A DNA stretch of 64,000 nt from Gordonia insulae (GTDB lineage: Bacteria > Actinomycetota > Actinomycetes > Mycobacteriales > Mycobacteriaceae): NCBI RefSeq assembly GCF_003855095.1, contig NZ_CP033972.1:1426001-1490000 (forward strand), given 5' to 3'. A model generated the notes under the pieces. The model saw nothing but the letters and a program-made list of their open reading frames with translations. It made no database searches and was not told the origin of the DNA. The translations under genes and the position numbers were made by a program. Shown here piece by piece: positions 9,690 to 20,971 of the stretch (position 1 is its first letter; each line of letters starts with the position of its first letter).

Positions 9690-11321
9690 TCACGACTTGC
9701 GGACCGTGATCTGCTCGTGCGTGACGTCCTCGGAGTCCATGGCCTTGGTCTCGGCCTCGTTCACCACACGCTTACCGTCGTGCGTCAGGTAGCTGTTCTT
9801 GAACTTGTTGGTCTCGTCGACCAGTGCCTCGGCCTGGTCGTCGGTCAGCACCTTGCCGCCGGCGATCGAGTCGTAGACGCCCTTGGCCTCGTGGTGCAGA
9901 TGGCTGAGCAGCTGGGTCTCGAAGTTGCGCACGTCGTCGACCGGAACCGAGTCGTAGTGGCCCTCACCGCAGAGGTAGATGGACACGATCTCGTCCTCGA
10001 CCGAGTACGGCGAGTACTGATCCTGCTTGAGCATCTCCACCCAGCGGGCGCCGCGCTCGAGCTGCGCCTTGGACGCGTCGTCGAGGTCGGAGGCGAAGGC
10101 GGAGAACGCCTCGAGCTCACGGAACTGGGCGAGCTCCAGACGCAGCGAGCCGGACACCTTCTTCAGGCCCTTGGTCTGGGCAGCACCACCGACGCGCGAC
10201 ACCGAGGTACCGACGTTGATGGCCGGGCGGACACCCTTGTTGAAGAGGTCCGACTCCAGGAACACCTGACCGTCGGTGATCGAGATGACGTTGGTCGGGA
10301 TGAACGCCGAGACGTCGTTGGCCTTGGTCTCGATGATCGGCAGACCGGTCATCGATCCGCCACCCATCTCGTCGGACAGCTTCGCGCAACGCTCCAGCAG
10401 ACGGGAGTGCAGGTAGAAGACGTCGCCGGGGTAGGCCTCGCGGCCCGGCGGGCGACGCAGCAGCAGCGAGATCGCGCGGTAGGCCTCGGCCTGCTTGGTG
10501 AGGTCGTCGAACACGATGAGGACGTGCTTGCCCTCGTACATCCAGTGCTGGCCGATCGCCGAGCCGGTGTACGGGGCCAGCCACTTGAAGCCGGCGGAGT
10601 CGGAGGCGGGCGCCGCGACGATGGTGGTGTACTCCATCGCGCCGGCCTCTTCGAGAGCGGTCTTGACGCCGGCGATGGTCGAGCCCTTCTGCCCGATCGC
10701 GACGTAGATGCAGCGAACCTGCTTGCTCTCGTCGCCGGACTCCCAGTTGGCCTTCTGGTTCAGGATGGCGTCGATGCAGACCGCGGTCTTGCCGGTCTTG
10801 CGGTCGCCGATCACCAGCTGACGCTGGCCGCGGCCGATGGCGGTCATGGCATCGATGGCCTTGATGCCGGTGGCGAGCGACTCCTCGACCGGCTGACGCT
10901 CGAGCACCGAGGCGGCCTGCAGTTCGAGAACGCGCTCGGCCTCGGACTCGATGTCACCGAGGCCGTCGATCGGCTTGCCCAGCGGGTCGACGACGCGACC
11001 GAGGAACTTGTCACCGACCGGCACCGAGAGGACCTCGCCGGTCCGGCTGACCTGCTGGCCTTCTTCGAGCGACTCGTAGTCACCGAGGATGACGCAACCG
11101 ATCTCGTCTTCGTCGAGGTTCAGGGCCACGCCGAGCACGCCGCCGTCGAACTGCAGCAGTTCGTTGGCCATCGCGCCGGGCAGACCGCTGACGTGCGCGA
11201 TACCGTCCGATGTGTCGGTGACGATGCCCACCTCGTCACGGGAGGCATCGGCTTCGAACGACGAGACATACTGCTCGATCGCTCCCTTAATCTCGTCTGG
11301 TGAGATCGTCAACTCCGCCAT
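9690..11321 (-). CDS. atpA: F1Fo ATP synthase alpha subunit
   Basis: This 543-residue non-catalytic nucleotide-binding subunit has Walker A GDRKTGKT and the sequences [14 protein letters not shown] and [29 protein letters not shown] expected of alpha. The C-terminus ends with a polar extension of about 35 residues (from roughly [12 protein letters not shown]). This corresponds to the mycobacterial alpha C-terminal domain that inhibits ATP hydrolysis. ATG at 11321 has typical length and context. Confidence 0.98.
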   Translation of the reverse strand: MAELTISPDEIKGAIEQYVSSFEADASRDEVGIVTDTSDGIAHVSGLPGAMANELLQFDGGVLGVALNLDEDEIGCVILGDYESLEEGQQVSRTGEVLSVPVGDKFLGRVVDPLGKPIDGLGDIESEAERVLELQAASVLERQPVEESLATGIKAIDAMTAIGRGQRQLVIGDRKTGKTAVCIDAILNQKANWESGDESKQVRCIYVAIGQKGSTIAGVKTALEEAGAMEYTTIVAAPASDSAGFKWLAPYTGSAIGQHWMYEGKHVLIVFDDLTKQAEAYRAISLLLRRPPGREAYPGDVFYLHSRLLERCAKLSDEMGGGSMTGLPIIETKANDVSAFIPTNVISITDGQVFLESDLFNKGVRPAINVGTSVSRVGGAAQTKGLKKVSGSLRLELAQFRELEAFSAFASDLDDASKAQLERGARWVEMLKQDQYSPYSVEDEIVSIYLCGEGHYDSVPVDDVRNFETQLLSHLHHEAKGVYDSIAGGKVLTDDQAEALVDETNKFKNSYLTHDGKRVVNEAETKAMDSEDVTHEQITVRKS

Positions 11322-11391
11322 GGGTACTCGTCTTTCTTGCTCAGTCCGGCTGGTGGTTTGGGTTGTTCGCTGGATGTGATGGTCGTGTCGG

Positions 11392-12741
11392 TCAGCGCGG
11401 CAGGCTCTCGGCCGCCTTCGCCAATCGGGTCGCGACGTCGGCCTCGATCACCTCGTCGCCGACCGCGATGCGCAGGCCGCCGAGGAGGTCGGGATCGATC
11501 TCGGTCTGAACCGAGATCGTGCGGCCGTAGATGGTCCCGAGCACCGACGCGAGCCGCGCCTGCTGTGCATCGGTCAGATCGGCGGCCGACACCACGTGCG
11601 CCACCGATTCGCCGCGACGCGCTGCCGCCAGTTCGGCCAGGTGGTCGACGGCGACGTCGGCCGGCTGTCCGTGGAGCAGCACGAGCGTGTGCGACAGCAG
11701 GTACCACGTGTGGGCACCCACCTTGTCCCCCACCAGCGACTGCAGCAGGTCCACCCGCTTGGCGGCGTCATGGGTGTGGTCGGACAACAGCGAGGCCAAC
11801 CGCGGGTTCTGCTCGAGCAGGCGGGCGACCCCGAAGAGTTCGTTCTCGACCTGCTCGATCGTGCCGTCGCGCTCGGCGGCGGCCAACACCACGAGGGCGT
11901 CCTGCCGACGCAGCGCCGCGGTGAAGTCGGCGGTGGTCGACCAGCGCTGTTCGACGGCCGCCACCAGGATGTCGACCACGATCGGTGAGACCTTGCCGCC
12001 GAACAGGTTGCGGGCGAGCTCGGTCTGTCCCGCGGTGTTGTCCTCGTCCTCGGTGAGCCGCTTGCGCAGCACCGGATTCGCATCGAGGAGTCGGATCACG
12101 TCGGTGAGTTCCACGGCCGCGGCGGTGAGCGCCTCGCCGTCGAGTGAACCCGCCTTGGCGTCGAACTCCTTGGCGACGGCGCGCGCAGCGTCGCGACTGC
12201 TCGCCCGCATGGAGTGCAGGCCGATCAGTTCCGAGCTGTGGGCGACCAGATCCCCGGGACCTCCGGCCGACATCGATTCGAGTTCGTCGATGACACGGTC
12301 GATGCTGTCGGACTGCGCCTGCGGATCGGCCAGATGCGACCGGACCAACTGCCCGGCACCGTCGACCGCGGTGAGACCGAGATCGGTACGGAGTTCACGG
12401 ACGAGGCTGGAGCGGCTCAGGGCGACCTGGGCCTTGCCGTGCTCGGTGATCCGCTTGACCTCGGAGTCGGCCTGCGCCTTGATGTCCTCGGAGATGGCCT
12501 TGGCGTCGACGAGCGCACCCTTGTGCAGTTCCTCGGCCTCGGCCTTGGCCTCGGCGAGAGCCCGTTCGTGAGCGGCCTTCGCGTCGACGACGCGAGCCTT
12601 GGCGGCCTCGCTCTCCGCCACGTTGTGCGCGATGGTCTCCTTCTGGGCGTTGACCGCCTTGGAGAGCACCGGCCTCAGGTACTTCCAGAACAGGAAGATG
12701 ATGACCGCGAACCCGATGAGGTTGCCGATGACGATGCTCAA
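11392..12741 (-). CDS. atpFH: F1Fo ATP synthase fused b-delta subunit
   Basis: This 449-residue fusion has an N-terminal b-type membrane helix ([20 protein letters not shown]) and charged coiled coil to about residue 120. A connecting helical region follows, then a delta (OSCP) domain over roughly the last 270 residues, ending with [21 protein letters not shown]. In mycobacteria the separate delta subunit is replaced by this b'-delta fusion, and a normal b subunit is encoded beside it, as here (one-base gap). It forms the peripheral stalk. Confidence 0.96.
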   Translation of the reverse strand: MSIVIGNLIGFAVIIFLFWKYLRPVLSKAVNAQKETIAHNVAESEAAKARVVDAKAAHERALAEAKAEAEELHKGALVDAKAISEDIKAQADSEVKRITEHGKAQVALSRSSLVRELRTDLGLTAVDGAGQLVRSHLADPQAQSDSIDRVIDELESMSAGGPGDLVAHSSELIGLHSMRASSRDAARAVAKEFDAKAGSLDGEALTAAAVELTDVIRLLDANPVLRKRLTEDEDNTAGQTELARNLFGGKVSPIVVDILVAAVEQRWSTTADFTAALRRQDALVVLAAAERDGTIEQVENELFGVARLLEQNPRLASLLSDHTHDAAKRVDLLQSLVGDKVGAHTWYLLSHTLVLLHGQPADVAVDHLAELAAARRGESVAHVVSAADLTDAQQARLASVLGTIYGRTISVQTEIDPDLLGGLRIAVGDEVIEADVATRLAKAAESLPR

Positions 12742-12742
12742 C

Positions 12743-13216
12743 TCAGTTCACCTTCTCCGTCGACTTTGCCGACACGTCGACACCCAGGACCCGACCTGCC
12801 AATGTCGCCGACAAGGCGTCGACGTCGGCGCGGGCGGTCGATGCAGCTTGATCGCCCTCGGCCTTCAGTTGCTTGGTCGTCTCGGCGAGCACGGCGTCCG
12901 CCTCGTCGGTGGCGCGCTTCTTCGCCGCGGCCAACTGCTCGTTGCCCTCGGCACGTGCCTGGTCCCGAATACCGGTCGCGTCGCCTCGAGCTTCTTTGAG
13001 CGCGGCCCGGTATTCGGTGTCGGCATCCTCGTAGCTCGCCGCAGCGGCACGGTTGTCCTCAGTTGTCTTCGCGACCATGGCATCACGGTCGTCGAGCACC
13101 TTGAGGATCGGTGGCACGACCATCGTCCGGATCACGAGGAAGACGATGACGAAGATGATCAGGCACACGAAGAATGTGCCGTTGGGGATGAGGAAGTTCT
13201 CTGCGGCGAGATTCAT
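12743..13216 (-). CDS. atpF: F1Fo ATP synthase b subunit
   Basis: This 157-residue peripheral-stalk subunit has a membrane anchor near residues 10-35 (FFVCLIIFVIVFLVIRTMV) and a long Ala/Glu/Lys/Arg coiled coil. It pairs with the b-delta fusion encoded one base downstream. Confidence 0.95.
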   Translation of the reverse strand: MNLAAENFLIPNGTFFVCLIIFVIVFLVIRTMVVPPILKVLDDRDAMVAKTTEDNRAAAASYEDADTEYRAALKEARGDATGIRDQARAEGNEQLAAAKKRATDEADAVLAETTKQLKAEGDQAASTARADVDALSATLAGRVLGVDVSAKSTEKVN

Positions 13217-13262
13217 GTTGCGGATTTACCTTGATCCTCAGGATCCCGGTCGGAGACCGAGA

Positions 13263-13520
<258 letters not shown>

Positions 13521-13605
13521 TTAGAACTTTCCTTTCGGGTGAAAACTGGCAATCCGATTGCCAGGTCTTTGGCCCGGCCGGCGGTGCCGACCAGGGTCGA
13601 GCTGG

Positions 13606-14367
13606 TTAGTGGTGGTCCTCGTCGAGCTCCATCGCCTGGCTGAAGTACAGGATCGTCAGCAGCGCGAAGATGAAGGCCTGGATCAGACCGACGAAGAGGT
13701 CGAAGGACTTCCACAGGGCATTCGGCGCCCACATCACGTAGATCGGCATCAGCGCGATCAGCGCCACCATGATGCCGCCCGCGAACATGTTGCCGAAAAG
13801 ACGGAGGGAGAGCGAGACGGGCTTGGCGATCTCCTCGATGATGTTCACCGGCGCGATGGCGACCGAGTGACCCTTGACGAGTTTGATCGGGTGGCCGATG
13901 ATGCCGCGCCGCTTGACGCCGGCCGCGTGGTACCAGACGAAGACGAAGAGCGCGAGGGCGTAGACGAAGTTCGCGTCGCTGGCCGGCGGCTTGAGCCACT
14001 CGTGCGTGCCACCCTCGGCGGTGCCGTACTGCGCCGGGATGATCGACAACCAGTTGGCGATGAGGATGTAGGTGAAGAGGGTGACCGCGAGCGGCAGGAC
14101 GAAGCCGGCGATCTTCATTCCGATCGCGCTCTCGATCTGGCTGCGCATCTGAACGGTGATGACCTCGAAGTAGAGCTGAACGGAGTTCGGCTTGTTCGAC
14201 GTCATCTTGAATCGCACGAAGAACGCGAGGGCGATGACGATGACCGCTGCCACCGCACTGCCGATGACCGTGTCGATGTTGACGGTCATGCCGAGCCACT
14301 CGACCTCGGTGTGGTGGCCGACCTCGATCGCCGACTCCGACTCGGCCAGATAAGACGTTGCGGTCAT
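13606..14367 (-). CDS. atpB: F1Fo ATP synthase a subunit
   Basis: This 253-residue membrane stator subunit forms the proton half-channels against the c ring. The essential Arg lies in the conserved helix [16 protein letters not shown]. Several hydrophobic helices are evident. The start at 14367 overlaps the end of the upstream atpI-like gene by four bases. N-terminal residues up to about 40 are soluble and polar. Confidence 0.95.
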   Translation of the reverse strand: MTATSYLAESESAIEVGHHTEVEWLGMTVNIDTVIGSAVAAVIVIALAFFVRFKMTSNKPNSVQLYFEVITVQMRSQIESAIGMKIAGFVLPLAVTLFTYILIANWLSIIPAQYGTAEGGTHEWLKPPASDANFVYALALFVFVWYHAAGVKRRGIIGHPIKLVKGHSVAIAPVNIIEEIAKPVSLSLRLFGNMFAGGIMVALIALMPIYVMWAPNALWKSFDLFVGLIQAFIFALLTILYFSQAMELDEDHH

Positions 14368-14777
14368 GGCTGCTTACGAAGTCCTTTCATCACCGGAATC
14401 ACCGTGTTGAGTACCAGGATCACCTGGCCGACAGCGAGTCCGAACATCGCGCCCAGCCCGTCGGGCCGGACCAGGATGGCCGCCACCAATGCGAGAACCG
14501 TGATGGCCCCGAGGCGGTATGCAGAATTGAGAGCGAGCAGTTTCTTGCGTGGGTCGGGCGCCGCGGCGACGTTCTCGACAGCACGCATGACCAGCTTCGT
14601 GTTGATGAACACCAACACCACACCGGCCAGGAAGAAGACGGCGAACCAGAAGTGGCCCAACAGGATCGATGCCACCCCAACCGCGACCGTGACGACGCCG
14701 GCGATGATGCCCGGACGGACGAGCCCGGTCGGGGCCGACGGGTAATAGGAGGTTGAGTCAGGGGCAGATGTTGTCAT
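14364..14777 (-). CDS. atpI: AtpI-like small membrane protein (Rv1303 type)
   Basis: This 137-residue protein with four predicted membrane helices opens the atp operon, in the place of AtpI/Rv1303. AtpI proteins are thought to help assemble the c ring or handle magnesium; the actinobacterial form is poorly studied. GAGAGG, a good ribosome site, precedes the ATG at 14777. The stop overlaps atpB. Confidence 0.85.
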   Translation of the reverse strand: MTTSAPDSTSYYPSAPTGLVRPGIIAGVVTVAVGVASILLGHFWFAVFFLAGVVLVFINTKLVMRAVENVAAAPDPRKKLLALNSAYRLGAITVLALVAAILVRPDGLGAMFGLAVGQVILVLNTVIPVMKGLRKQP

Positions 14778-15090
14778 TCGCCTCTCCTCAATCCATCACC
14801 TGTCGTCACGGGCACAGGCCATCGCGCGTGCGATCGGCGACTGTCGTCACCGGACGTAAGCTCGCGGTTTTCTGTGACACTACCAACACCCGCACTCGCG
14901 CCAACCGGGGGGTCTACGCGCTGCGGAGCAGGCAGAGCGTCGATGTGGTCCGAGACCTGCCGCCGGTTTTGCCGGACCGGCCGGACTCGAGCCGACGTCG
15001 ACCTACTACGACCGATAGTACATGGGTTTTTACCATTGCCTTACCCGGGGTCCCACTACTCCCCGATCGGTCGGGCACGACGCTGACCGA
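14778..15090 (-). promoter_or_regulatory. Leader and promoter region of the ATP synthase operon
   Basis: This 313-base gap between wecA and atpI holds no gene. A good -10 element TACTAT, read leftward at 15015-15020, lies in an AT-rich patch; its -35 (TAAGGC region) is weak. If used, it gives an atp leader of about 230 bases. No clear riboswitch or attenuator fold was recognised. Confidence 0.5.
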
Positions 15091-16341
15091 TCAGGTCCGC
15101 CCCGCCACCGGATCGGTGGTGTCCGGATGATCCGCGTGACCGCGAGTGCGGAACTGGGCGTATCGCCGCTGCAACCGTGGGGCCATCGTGACCAACAGCG
15201 CCACGATCAGGCCGGCACCGAACATCGGTGCGACGACCGACACCGGGAACAGCGTACTGGCCGCCGCCGAGAACGCCAGTACTCCCACCCAGAGATAGAT
15301 GATGAGCGCGACCCGGCGCTGCGAATGCCCGAGCTCGAGCAACCGGTGATGGAGATGCATCTTGTCGGGCGTGTAGAAACCCACGCCGGCACGGGTGCGC
15401 CGGACGACCGCCATCAACATGTCGAGCATGGGCACGAACACGACCGCGGCCACCAGGATCAGCGGCGAGAGCAGGGTGAACACGTCCGCCGGCCCGTATG
15501 CGTTGATCGCGATGCGACCGGATGCACTCGTCGACGCCGCCGCCAGCATGAGGCCGATCAGCATGGCACCGGAATCCCCCATGAAGATTCGCGCGGGCGA
15601 GAAGTTGTGCGGGAGGAAGCCGAGGCAGGCGCCGGCGAGCACCGTCGAGATCAGCGCCGGCGGGTAATAGCTGACGTCGCCACCCTGGTCGTGCAGCAGC
15701 CCGAGCGAGAACATGCAGATGGCCGACGCCGCGATCAGTCCCAGGCCGGCGGCCAGGCCGTCGAGTCCGTCGACGAAGTTGACCGCGTTGATCGTGGCGA
15801 CGGTGATCGCGACGGTCAGCAATCCGGCCTGCAGCGGATCGAGGACCACCGTCCCGATGTCGGCGAACGGGACATAGAGCAGGTACCAACTGACGCCCAT
15901 GATCACCAGGACGCCTGCCGCGGTCAGCTGACCGGCGAACTTGGTGAGTGCGTCGAGTCCCCAACGGTCGTCGATCACACCGACCAGCACGATGACGGTG
16001 CCCGAGACGATGACCGCGCTCATGTCGCTGGTGTAGGCGAAGCCCCTGGTCAGTGCGGGCAGGTTCGCCGCAAGGGCGATGGCGGCGACCATGCCGGCGA
16101 ACATGCCCAGGCCGCCGAGGCGCGGGGTCGGGATCACGTGGACGTCGCGCACCCGCGGCACCGCGACGGCGCCGACCCGGATGGCGAAGACCCGCACGAG
16201 CGACGTCAGCAGGTAGGTCACGGCAGCCGCGGTCAGCCCCACCAGCGCGAGCTCCCGCAGCGGTACACCGGCTCCGCCGCTGTCGGCCGCCGACAGGGCG
16301 GTCAGCAGCGTTCCGGGATCGCCGGCGGGTGGGTCGAACAC
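15091..16341 (-). CDS. wecA: WecA-type undecaprenyl-phosphate GlcNAc-1-phosphate transferase
   Basis: This polytopic membrane enzyme of about 416 residues adds GlcNAc-1-phosphate to decaprenyl/undecaprenyl phosphate, starting the linker of arabinogalactan in mycolate-cell-wall bacteria. It matches M. tuberculosis Rv1302: PTPRLGGLGMF, the Asp pair IDDRWGLDALTKF, NAVNFVDGLDGLAAGLG, the GDSGAMLIG segment and the C-terminal DKMHLHHRLLELGHS. The start is uncertain. GTG codons at 16341 and 16347 lie just after the glyA stop, and the reading frame also extends upstream inside glyA. I chose 16341. Confidence 0.93.
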   Translation of the reverse strand: MFDPPAGDPGTLLTALSAADSGGAGVPLRELALVGLTAAAVTYLLTSLVRVFAIRVGAVAVPRVRDVHVIPTPRLGGLGMFAGMVAAIALAANLPALTRGFAYTSDMSAVIVSGTVIVLVGVIDDRWGLDALTKFAGQLTAAGVLVIMGVSWYLLYVPFADIGTVVLDPLQAGLLTVAITVATINAVNFVDGLDGLAAGLGLIAASAICMFSLGLLHDQGGDVSYYPPALISTVLAGACLGFLPHNFSPARIFMGDSGAMLIGLMLAAASTSASGRIAINAYGPADVFTLLSPLILVAAVVFVPMLDMLMAVVRRTRAGVGFYTPDKMHLHHRLLELGHSQRRVALIIYLWVGVLAFSAAASTLFPVSVVAPMFGAGLIVALLVTMAPRLQRRYAQFRTRGHADHPDTTDPVAGRT

Positions 16342-16351
16342 CCGCACCAGG

Positions 16352-17569
16352 CTACCCGCCCACCCGTGCCTCGATTTCGCGGCGGATCGCCGCGTGTTGT
16401 GGCCCACCGACCGGTTCGGCCAGCGCTCGATCGATCCAGTCGGCCACCGTCGGCATGTCGTCGACGCCGAGCCCGGCGAGGACCGACGACGGCGTGCCGA
16501 CGCGGATGGCCGAGCCCTCGGCCGGGGGCCGATGGTCGAACGGGAGGACTGCCCGGTCGACGACGACACCGGCCGCGGCCAGCCTGAGCTGCGCCTCGAT
16601 CCCGGTGAGGCCGACGGACGACACGTCCACCACGGCGAGATGGATGTCGGTACCGCCGCTCACGATCCGCAGACCGCGCGCGGTCAGCTCGTCACCCAGG
16701 CGGCGGGCCGTCGCAACGGTGGCTGCGGCATACTCGGCGAACTCCCGCGTTCCCGACTCCCGCATACACACCGCCGTGGCGGCGATCGTGTTCATCGCCG
16801 GGCCACCCTGCACGAACGGTTGGACGGCCTTCTGCAGGACCGCGCGATGCATCTCGCGGGCGAGGATCATGCCGCCGCGCGGACCCTGCAACACCTTGTG
16901 CGTCGACAGGGTGACGACGTCGGCGTACGGCACGGGCGACGGCACCACCGCGCCGGCGACCAGTCCCGCCAGATGTGCCGCGTCCACCCAGAGGATCGCC
17001 TCCGCATCGTCGGCGATCGCCCGTAGGGCGGCGAAGTCGATCACACGCGAGTACGCGGCGCCACCGGCGACGATGATGCTCGGCCGGTGCAGGAGGGCCA
17101 GGTCGCGGAGTTCGTCGTAGTCGATCCGCTCGTCGGCTTCGCGCACCCCGTAGTGCAGCGGTGCGAACCACCGACCGGAGAAGTTGGCCCGCGAACCATG
17201 GGTCTGGTGGCCGCCGTGCTCGAGTCGTAGGGCCAGCACGGGGTCACCGATCTGGGCGAACGCGGCGTAGACGGCGAGATTGGCGGCGCTGCCGGACAGC
17301 GGCTGCACGTTCACGTAGTCGGCGCCGAACCGTTCCGCGGCTCGATCGATCGCGAGCTGTTCGACCTCGTCGACCACCTCGCATCCCCCGTGGAACCGGG
17401 CGCCCGGATATCCCTCGGCGTATTTGGCTCCGAGGTCGGAGACCAACGCAGCACGAACGGCCGGACTCGCGGGCGTCTCGGAGGCGATCAGCTGCAGGGT
17501 CGACGCGCGGCGCCGACTCTCACGCTCGATGAGTCCGGCGATCTCTGGGTCGGTCGATGGGCCGGACAT
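16352..17569 (-). CDS. glyA: Serine hydroxymethyltransferase-like PLP enzyme
   Basis: This 405-residue fold-type I PLP enzyme is close to serine hydroxymethyltransferase, which converts serine to glycine while loading tetrahydrofolate with a one-carbon unit. It has LIASETPASPAV near the start, KYAEGYPGARFHGGCEVVDEVE, the Asp-Ala-His segment VDAAHLAGLVAG and the PLP lysine in STHKVLQGPRGG. It is shorter and more divergent than a main GlyA, so it may be a second SHMT paralogue or act on another substrate. It sits between tsaC and wecA (gaps of 3 and 4-10 bases), a spot where mycobacteria have no such gene. Confidence 0.85.
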   Translation of the reverse strand: MSGPSTDPEIAGLIERESRRRASTLQLIASETPASPAVRAALVSDLGAKYAEGYPGARFHGGCEVVDEVEQLAIDRAAERFGADYVNVQPLSGSAANLAVYAAFAQIGDPVLALRLEHGGHQTHGSRANFSGRWFAPLHYGVREADERIDYDELRDLALLHRPSIIVAGGAAYSRVIDFAALRAIADDAEAILWVDAAHLAGLVAGAVVPSPVPYADVVTLSTHKVLQGPRGGMILAREMHRAVLQKAVQPFVQGGPAMNTIAATAVCMRESGTREFAEYAAATVATARRLGDELTARGLRIVSGGTDIHLAVVDVSSVGLTGIEAQLRLAAAGVVVDRAVLPFDHRPPAEGSAIRVGTPSSVLAGLGVDDMPTVADWIDRALAEPVGGPQHAAIRREIEARVGG

Positions 17570-17572
17570 GGA

Positions 17573-18229
17573 TCAGCGCGCGGTCAGGAGTTCGACGTCG
17601 AGGTCCAGCACCTCGGCGATGGCCGCGGTGGAGACGGCGCCCTCCCGCAGGATCCGCGGGGTGGACCCGGTCAGGTCGACGATGGTGGACGCCTGCGCGG
17701 CGGCAGCCGGTCCACCGTCGAGATAGACCGAGACCGATTCGCCCAGCTGCTCGCGGGCCTCGTCGACGGTCGTCGCGGGTGATCGTCCGGACACGTTCGC
17801 GCTCGACACCGCCATCGGCCCGACCTCACGTAGCAACTCGATCGCCACCGGGTGCAGCGGCATACGCAGCATCACCGTGCCGTCGGTGTCCCCGAGATCC
17901 CATGCCAGCGAGGGCGCCTGCTCGACGACCAGGCTGAGTCCACCCGGCCAGAACGCCTCGACGAGGTCGCGGCCTGCGGTGGACACCGACAGCACCAGTC
18001 CGTCGATGGTGTGCCAGGACCCCACGAGAACGGGGACCGGCATGTCGCGACCTCGCCCCTTGGCGGCCAGCAGTGCGGCGACCGCCTCGCTGTCGAAGGC
18101 CTCACAGCCGATCCCGTAGAGCGTGTCCGTCGGGAGGACGACCAGCCGACCGGCCTTGGCCGCACCGACGGCCGCGCGGATGCCCGCCGCCCGGGTGTCC
18201 GGTTCACCGCAGTCGAATACCGTGCTCAC
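17573..18229 (-). CDS. tsaC: L-threonylcarbamoyladenylate synthase (Sua5/YwlC/TsaC family)
   Basis: This 218-residue enzyme makes threonylcarbamoyl-AMP from threonine, bicarbonate and ATP for the t6A modification at position 37 of ANN-decoding tRNAs. The opening GRLVVLPTDTLYGIGCEAFD with KGRGRDMPVPVLVG is the YrdC/Sua5 nucleotide-binding signature; SANVSGRSPATT follows. It lacks the extra C-terminal Sua5 domain, apart from about 40 residues. It is in the prfA-prmC-tsaC order usual for actinobacteria. Confidence 0.93.
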   Translation of the reverse strand: MSTVFDCGEPDTRAAGIRAAVGAAKAGRLVVLPTDTLYGIGCEAFDSEAVAALLAAKGRGRDMPVPVLVGSWHTIDGLVLSVSTAGRDLVEAFWPGGLSLVVEQAPSLAWDLGDTDGTVMLRMPLHPVAIELLREVGPMAVSSANVSGRSPATTVDEAREQLGESVSVYLDGGPAAAAQASTIVDLTGSTPRILREGAVSTAAIAEVLDLDVELLTAR

Positions 18230-18253
18230 CCGGCCATCTTCCCACGACGGACG

Positions 18254-19137
18254 TCACGCGGATCGCAGCGGCCCGGCGGGTCCACGCCGTGCGGTGACGA
18301 ACCGCGGCCGGCCGGCGAGGTCCCGATGCGCGCGGACGTCCACGAACGCGCCGGTCACCGACATCGCCGCCACCACCGCGTCCGACGTCGAGTCGTCGTG
18401 CTCGAGGCCCACCACACCGCCGGGACGCAGCATCCCGGCGATGACGGTCAGCATCGGGGTGATCACCGACATCCCGTCGGCCCCCGCGAAGACGGCCTCG
18501 GCGGGGTCGTGGGCCACCTCCGGCGCGACTGCAGCGCCGTCGGGCACGTACGGCGGGTTCGCGACGACCACGTCGATCGAACCGGTCGGGATCGACGCGC
18601 GCATGCGGTCCGCGTCGGTGACGTCGGCCGCCACCACCGACACCCTGGCGCGCACACTTCCGGCAGCGCGATCGACGTTGCCGCGCAACCACTCCAGCGC
18701 CACGGGTGACCGCTCGACGGCCCGCACGCGTGCGGTCGGGAGCATCGTCGCGATGGCGATTGCGAGGGCGCCACTGCCGCTGCAGAGATCGACGACCGAC
18801 GCCGGGCCGTCGATTCGCCCCGCTGCGCCACAGGCCCATTCGGCGAGAAACTCCGTCTCCGGCCGCGGCGTGAACACGCCCGGCCCGACGGCGAGCTCGG
18901 CGGGTCCGAACGCTGCGGTTCCGATGATGTGCTGCAAGGGAATCCGCTGCGCACGACGGGTCACGGCCGCGCGGTACGCGGTGCGCGCGGCGTCGTCGAG
19001 CGCGTCCATCATCAGGAGCCGGCCCCGGTCGACGCCCGACAGCGCGACCAGCAGCCATTCGGCATCGCTGCGCGCAGAGTCGATCCCGGCGGCAGCCAAT
19101 TGCTCAGTGGCCCGGGACAGTTCGACGTCGACCGTGC

Positions 19138-19141
<4 letters not shown>
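18254..19141 (-). CDS. prmC: Peptide chain release factor N5-glutamine methyltransferase PrmC (HemK)
   Basis: This 295-residue SAM-dependent enzyme methylates the Gln of the GGQ motif of release factors. It has an N-terminal helical substrate domain, the SAM-binding [16 protein letters not shown] and the catalytic NPPY (VVANPPYVP). Its ATG overlaps the end of prfA, encoding its substrate, by four bases. Confidence 0.95.
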
Positions 19142-20229
<1,088 letters not shown>

Positions 20230-20330
20230 GTGGTGCTCACCTCTCAGTGGTGTCGCTACCGGGATGTCGCTCACCGGGCTCTCATTCGCCGGCTTCCCGC
20301 CGCACACCGATCCGTACGGAGAAACGAAAA

Positions 20331-20376
20331 ACGACGCCCGACCGGGCGCAGACTGTGCGCGCCGGAGGGGCGTCGT
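20331..20376 (-). terminator. rpmE terminator
   Basis: A perfect 9-bp stem (arms 20331-20339 and 20368-20376) with a GC-rich loop lies just after the rpmE stop. Reading leftward it is followed by a T-rich tail (GTTTTTCGTTTC), so this is a classical intrinsic terminator. It separates rpmE from prfA. Confidence 0.8.
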
Positions 20377-20384
20377 CGATCGGG

Positions 20385-20612
20385 CTACTGTGCGTCGGCC
20401 TTCTTGGCGCGCTTGCCGTAGCGCTTCTCGAACCGGGCCACGCGGCCGCCGGTGTCGAGGATCTTCTGCTTGCCGGTGTAGAACGGGTGGCACTGCGAGC
20501 AGACCTCGACGTTGATACGTCCGTTGTCCGCGGTGCTGCGGGTCTCGAAGGTGTTGCCGCAGCCGCAGACGACCGTGGTCGTCGCGTACTCGGGGTGGAT
20601 TCCCTGCTTCAT
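20385..20612 (-). CDS. rpmE: Ribosomal protein L31, zinc-binding type
   Basis: This 75-residue protein of the large ribosomal subunit begins MKQGIHPEY, the L31 signature, and carries the zinc-binding pairs CGCGN and CSQCH, so it is the C+ (zinc-containing) form. The C-terminus ends with a basic tail ([13 protein letters not shown]). The start at 20612 is preceded by a purine-rich AAAGGGA site. Confidence 0.97.
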   Translation of the reverse strand: MKQGIHPEYATTTVVCGCGNTFETRSTADNGRINVEVCSQCHPFYTGKQKILDTGGRVARFEKRYGKRAKKADAQ

Positions 20613-20795
20613 CTGGTTGTCCCTTTCTGTGGTCGCCGGGTCACCGTCGGGGATCGACGGTGTGAACCGGAACCGGACTCGACCGCTCAGTATGCCACGC
20701 GGGATGCGCCGCCCGGAAATCCGGGAAAGCACTGCTCGCTCGCGTCTTCGCGATCCACCCTGCCCAACACGGCACCATGGGGTTTCATTCCCAGG
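20613..20795. promoter_or_regulatory. Divergent intergenic region between rpmE and the iron-box cluster
   Basis: Together with the iron boxes and the leader of the large gene, this forms a gap of about 360 bases. It holds the rpmE promoter side, though I could not fix its elements, and the -35 side of the rightward promoter. No open frame with gene-like features was seen. Confidence 0.5.
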
Positions 20796-20814
20796 TTAGG
20801 TATGCCTTACGATA
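20796..20814 (+). promoter_or_regulatory. DtxR/IdeR iron box 1
   Basis: TTAGGTATGCCTTACGATA matches 16 of 19 positions of the DtxR consensus TWAGGTWAGSCTWACCTWA. It covers a candidate -10 (TACGAT, 20808-20813), so a bound iron-loaded regulator would block transcription of the downstream operon. The comparison was made by eye. Confidence 0.7.
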
Positions 20815-20815
20815 C

Positions 20816-20834
20816 TAAGGCTTGGCTAAGTTGC
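20816..20834 (+). promoter_or_regulatory. DtxR/IdeR iron box 2
   Basis: TAAGGCTTGGCTAAGTTGC matches 13 of 19 consensus positions and starts exactly 20 bases (about two helical turns) after box 1. IdeR is known to bind adjacent paired boxes at some mycobacterial iron promoters. It is the weaker site of the pair. Confidence 0.5.
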
Positions 20835-20971
20835 CTGGCCACGTTGTAGCCGGTTTCCCGCCGGCGTCACTTCATCGTCGCAGTGGCGCCGGCGTCCGGC
20901 CGAGCTGCCTGCACGCGGGCGGCCCCGAGCCTTCGCCCGCTCCCGCGGGCGGACCGAGACCCGAGGACCGA

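Noticed and set aside
9675..11303. 542-codon open frame opposite atpA
   Set aside because: Same reason: an antisense shadow of atpA, rich in Leu/Val/Gly/Arg without domains.
20796..20834. Iron boxes as controllers of rpmE
   Set aside because: They lie about 180 bases from the rpmE start and much closer to the rightward operon; L31 genes are zinc- rather than iron-linked.
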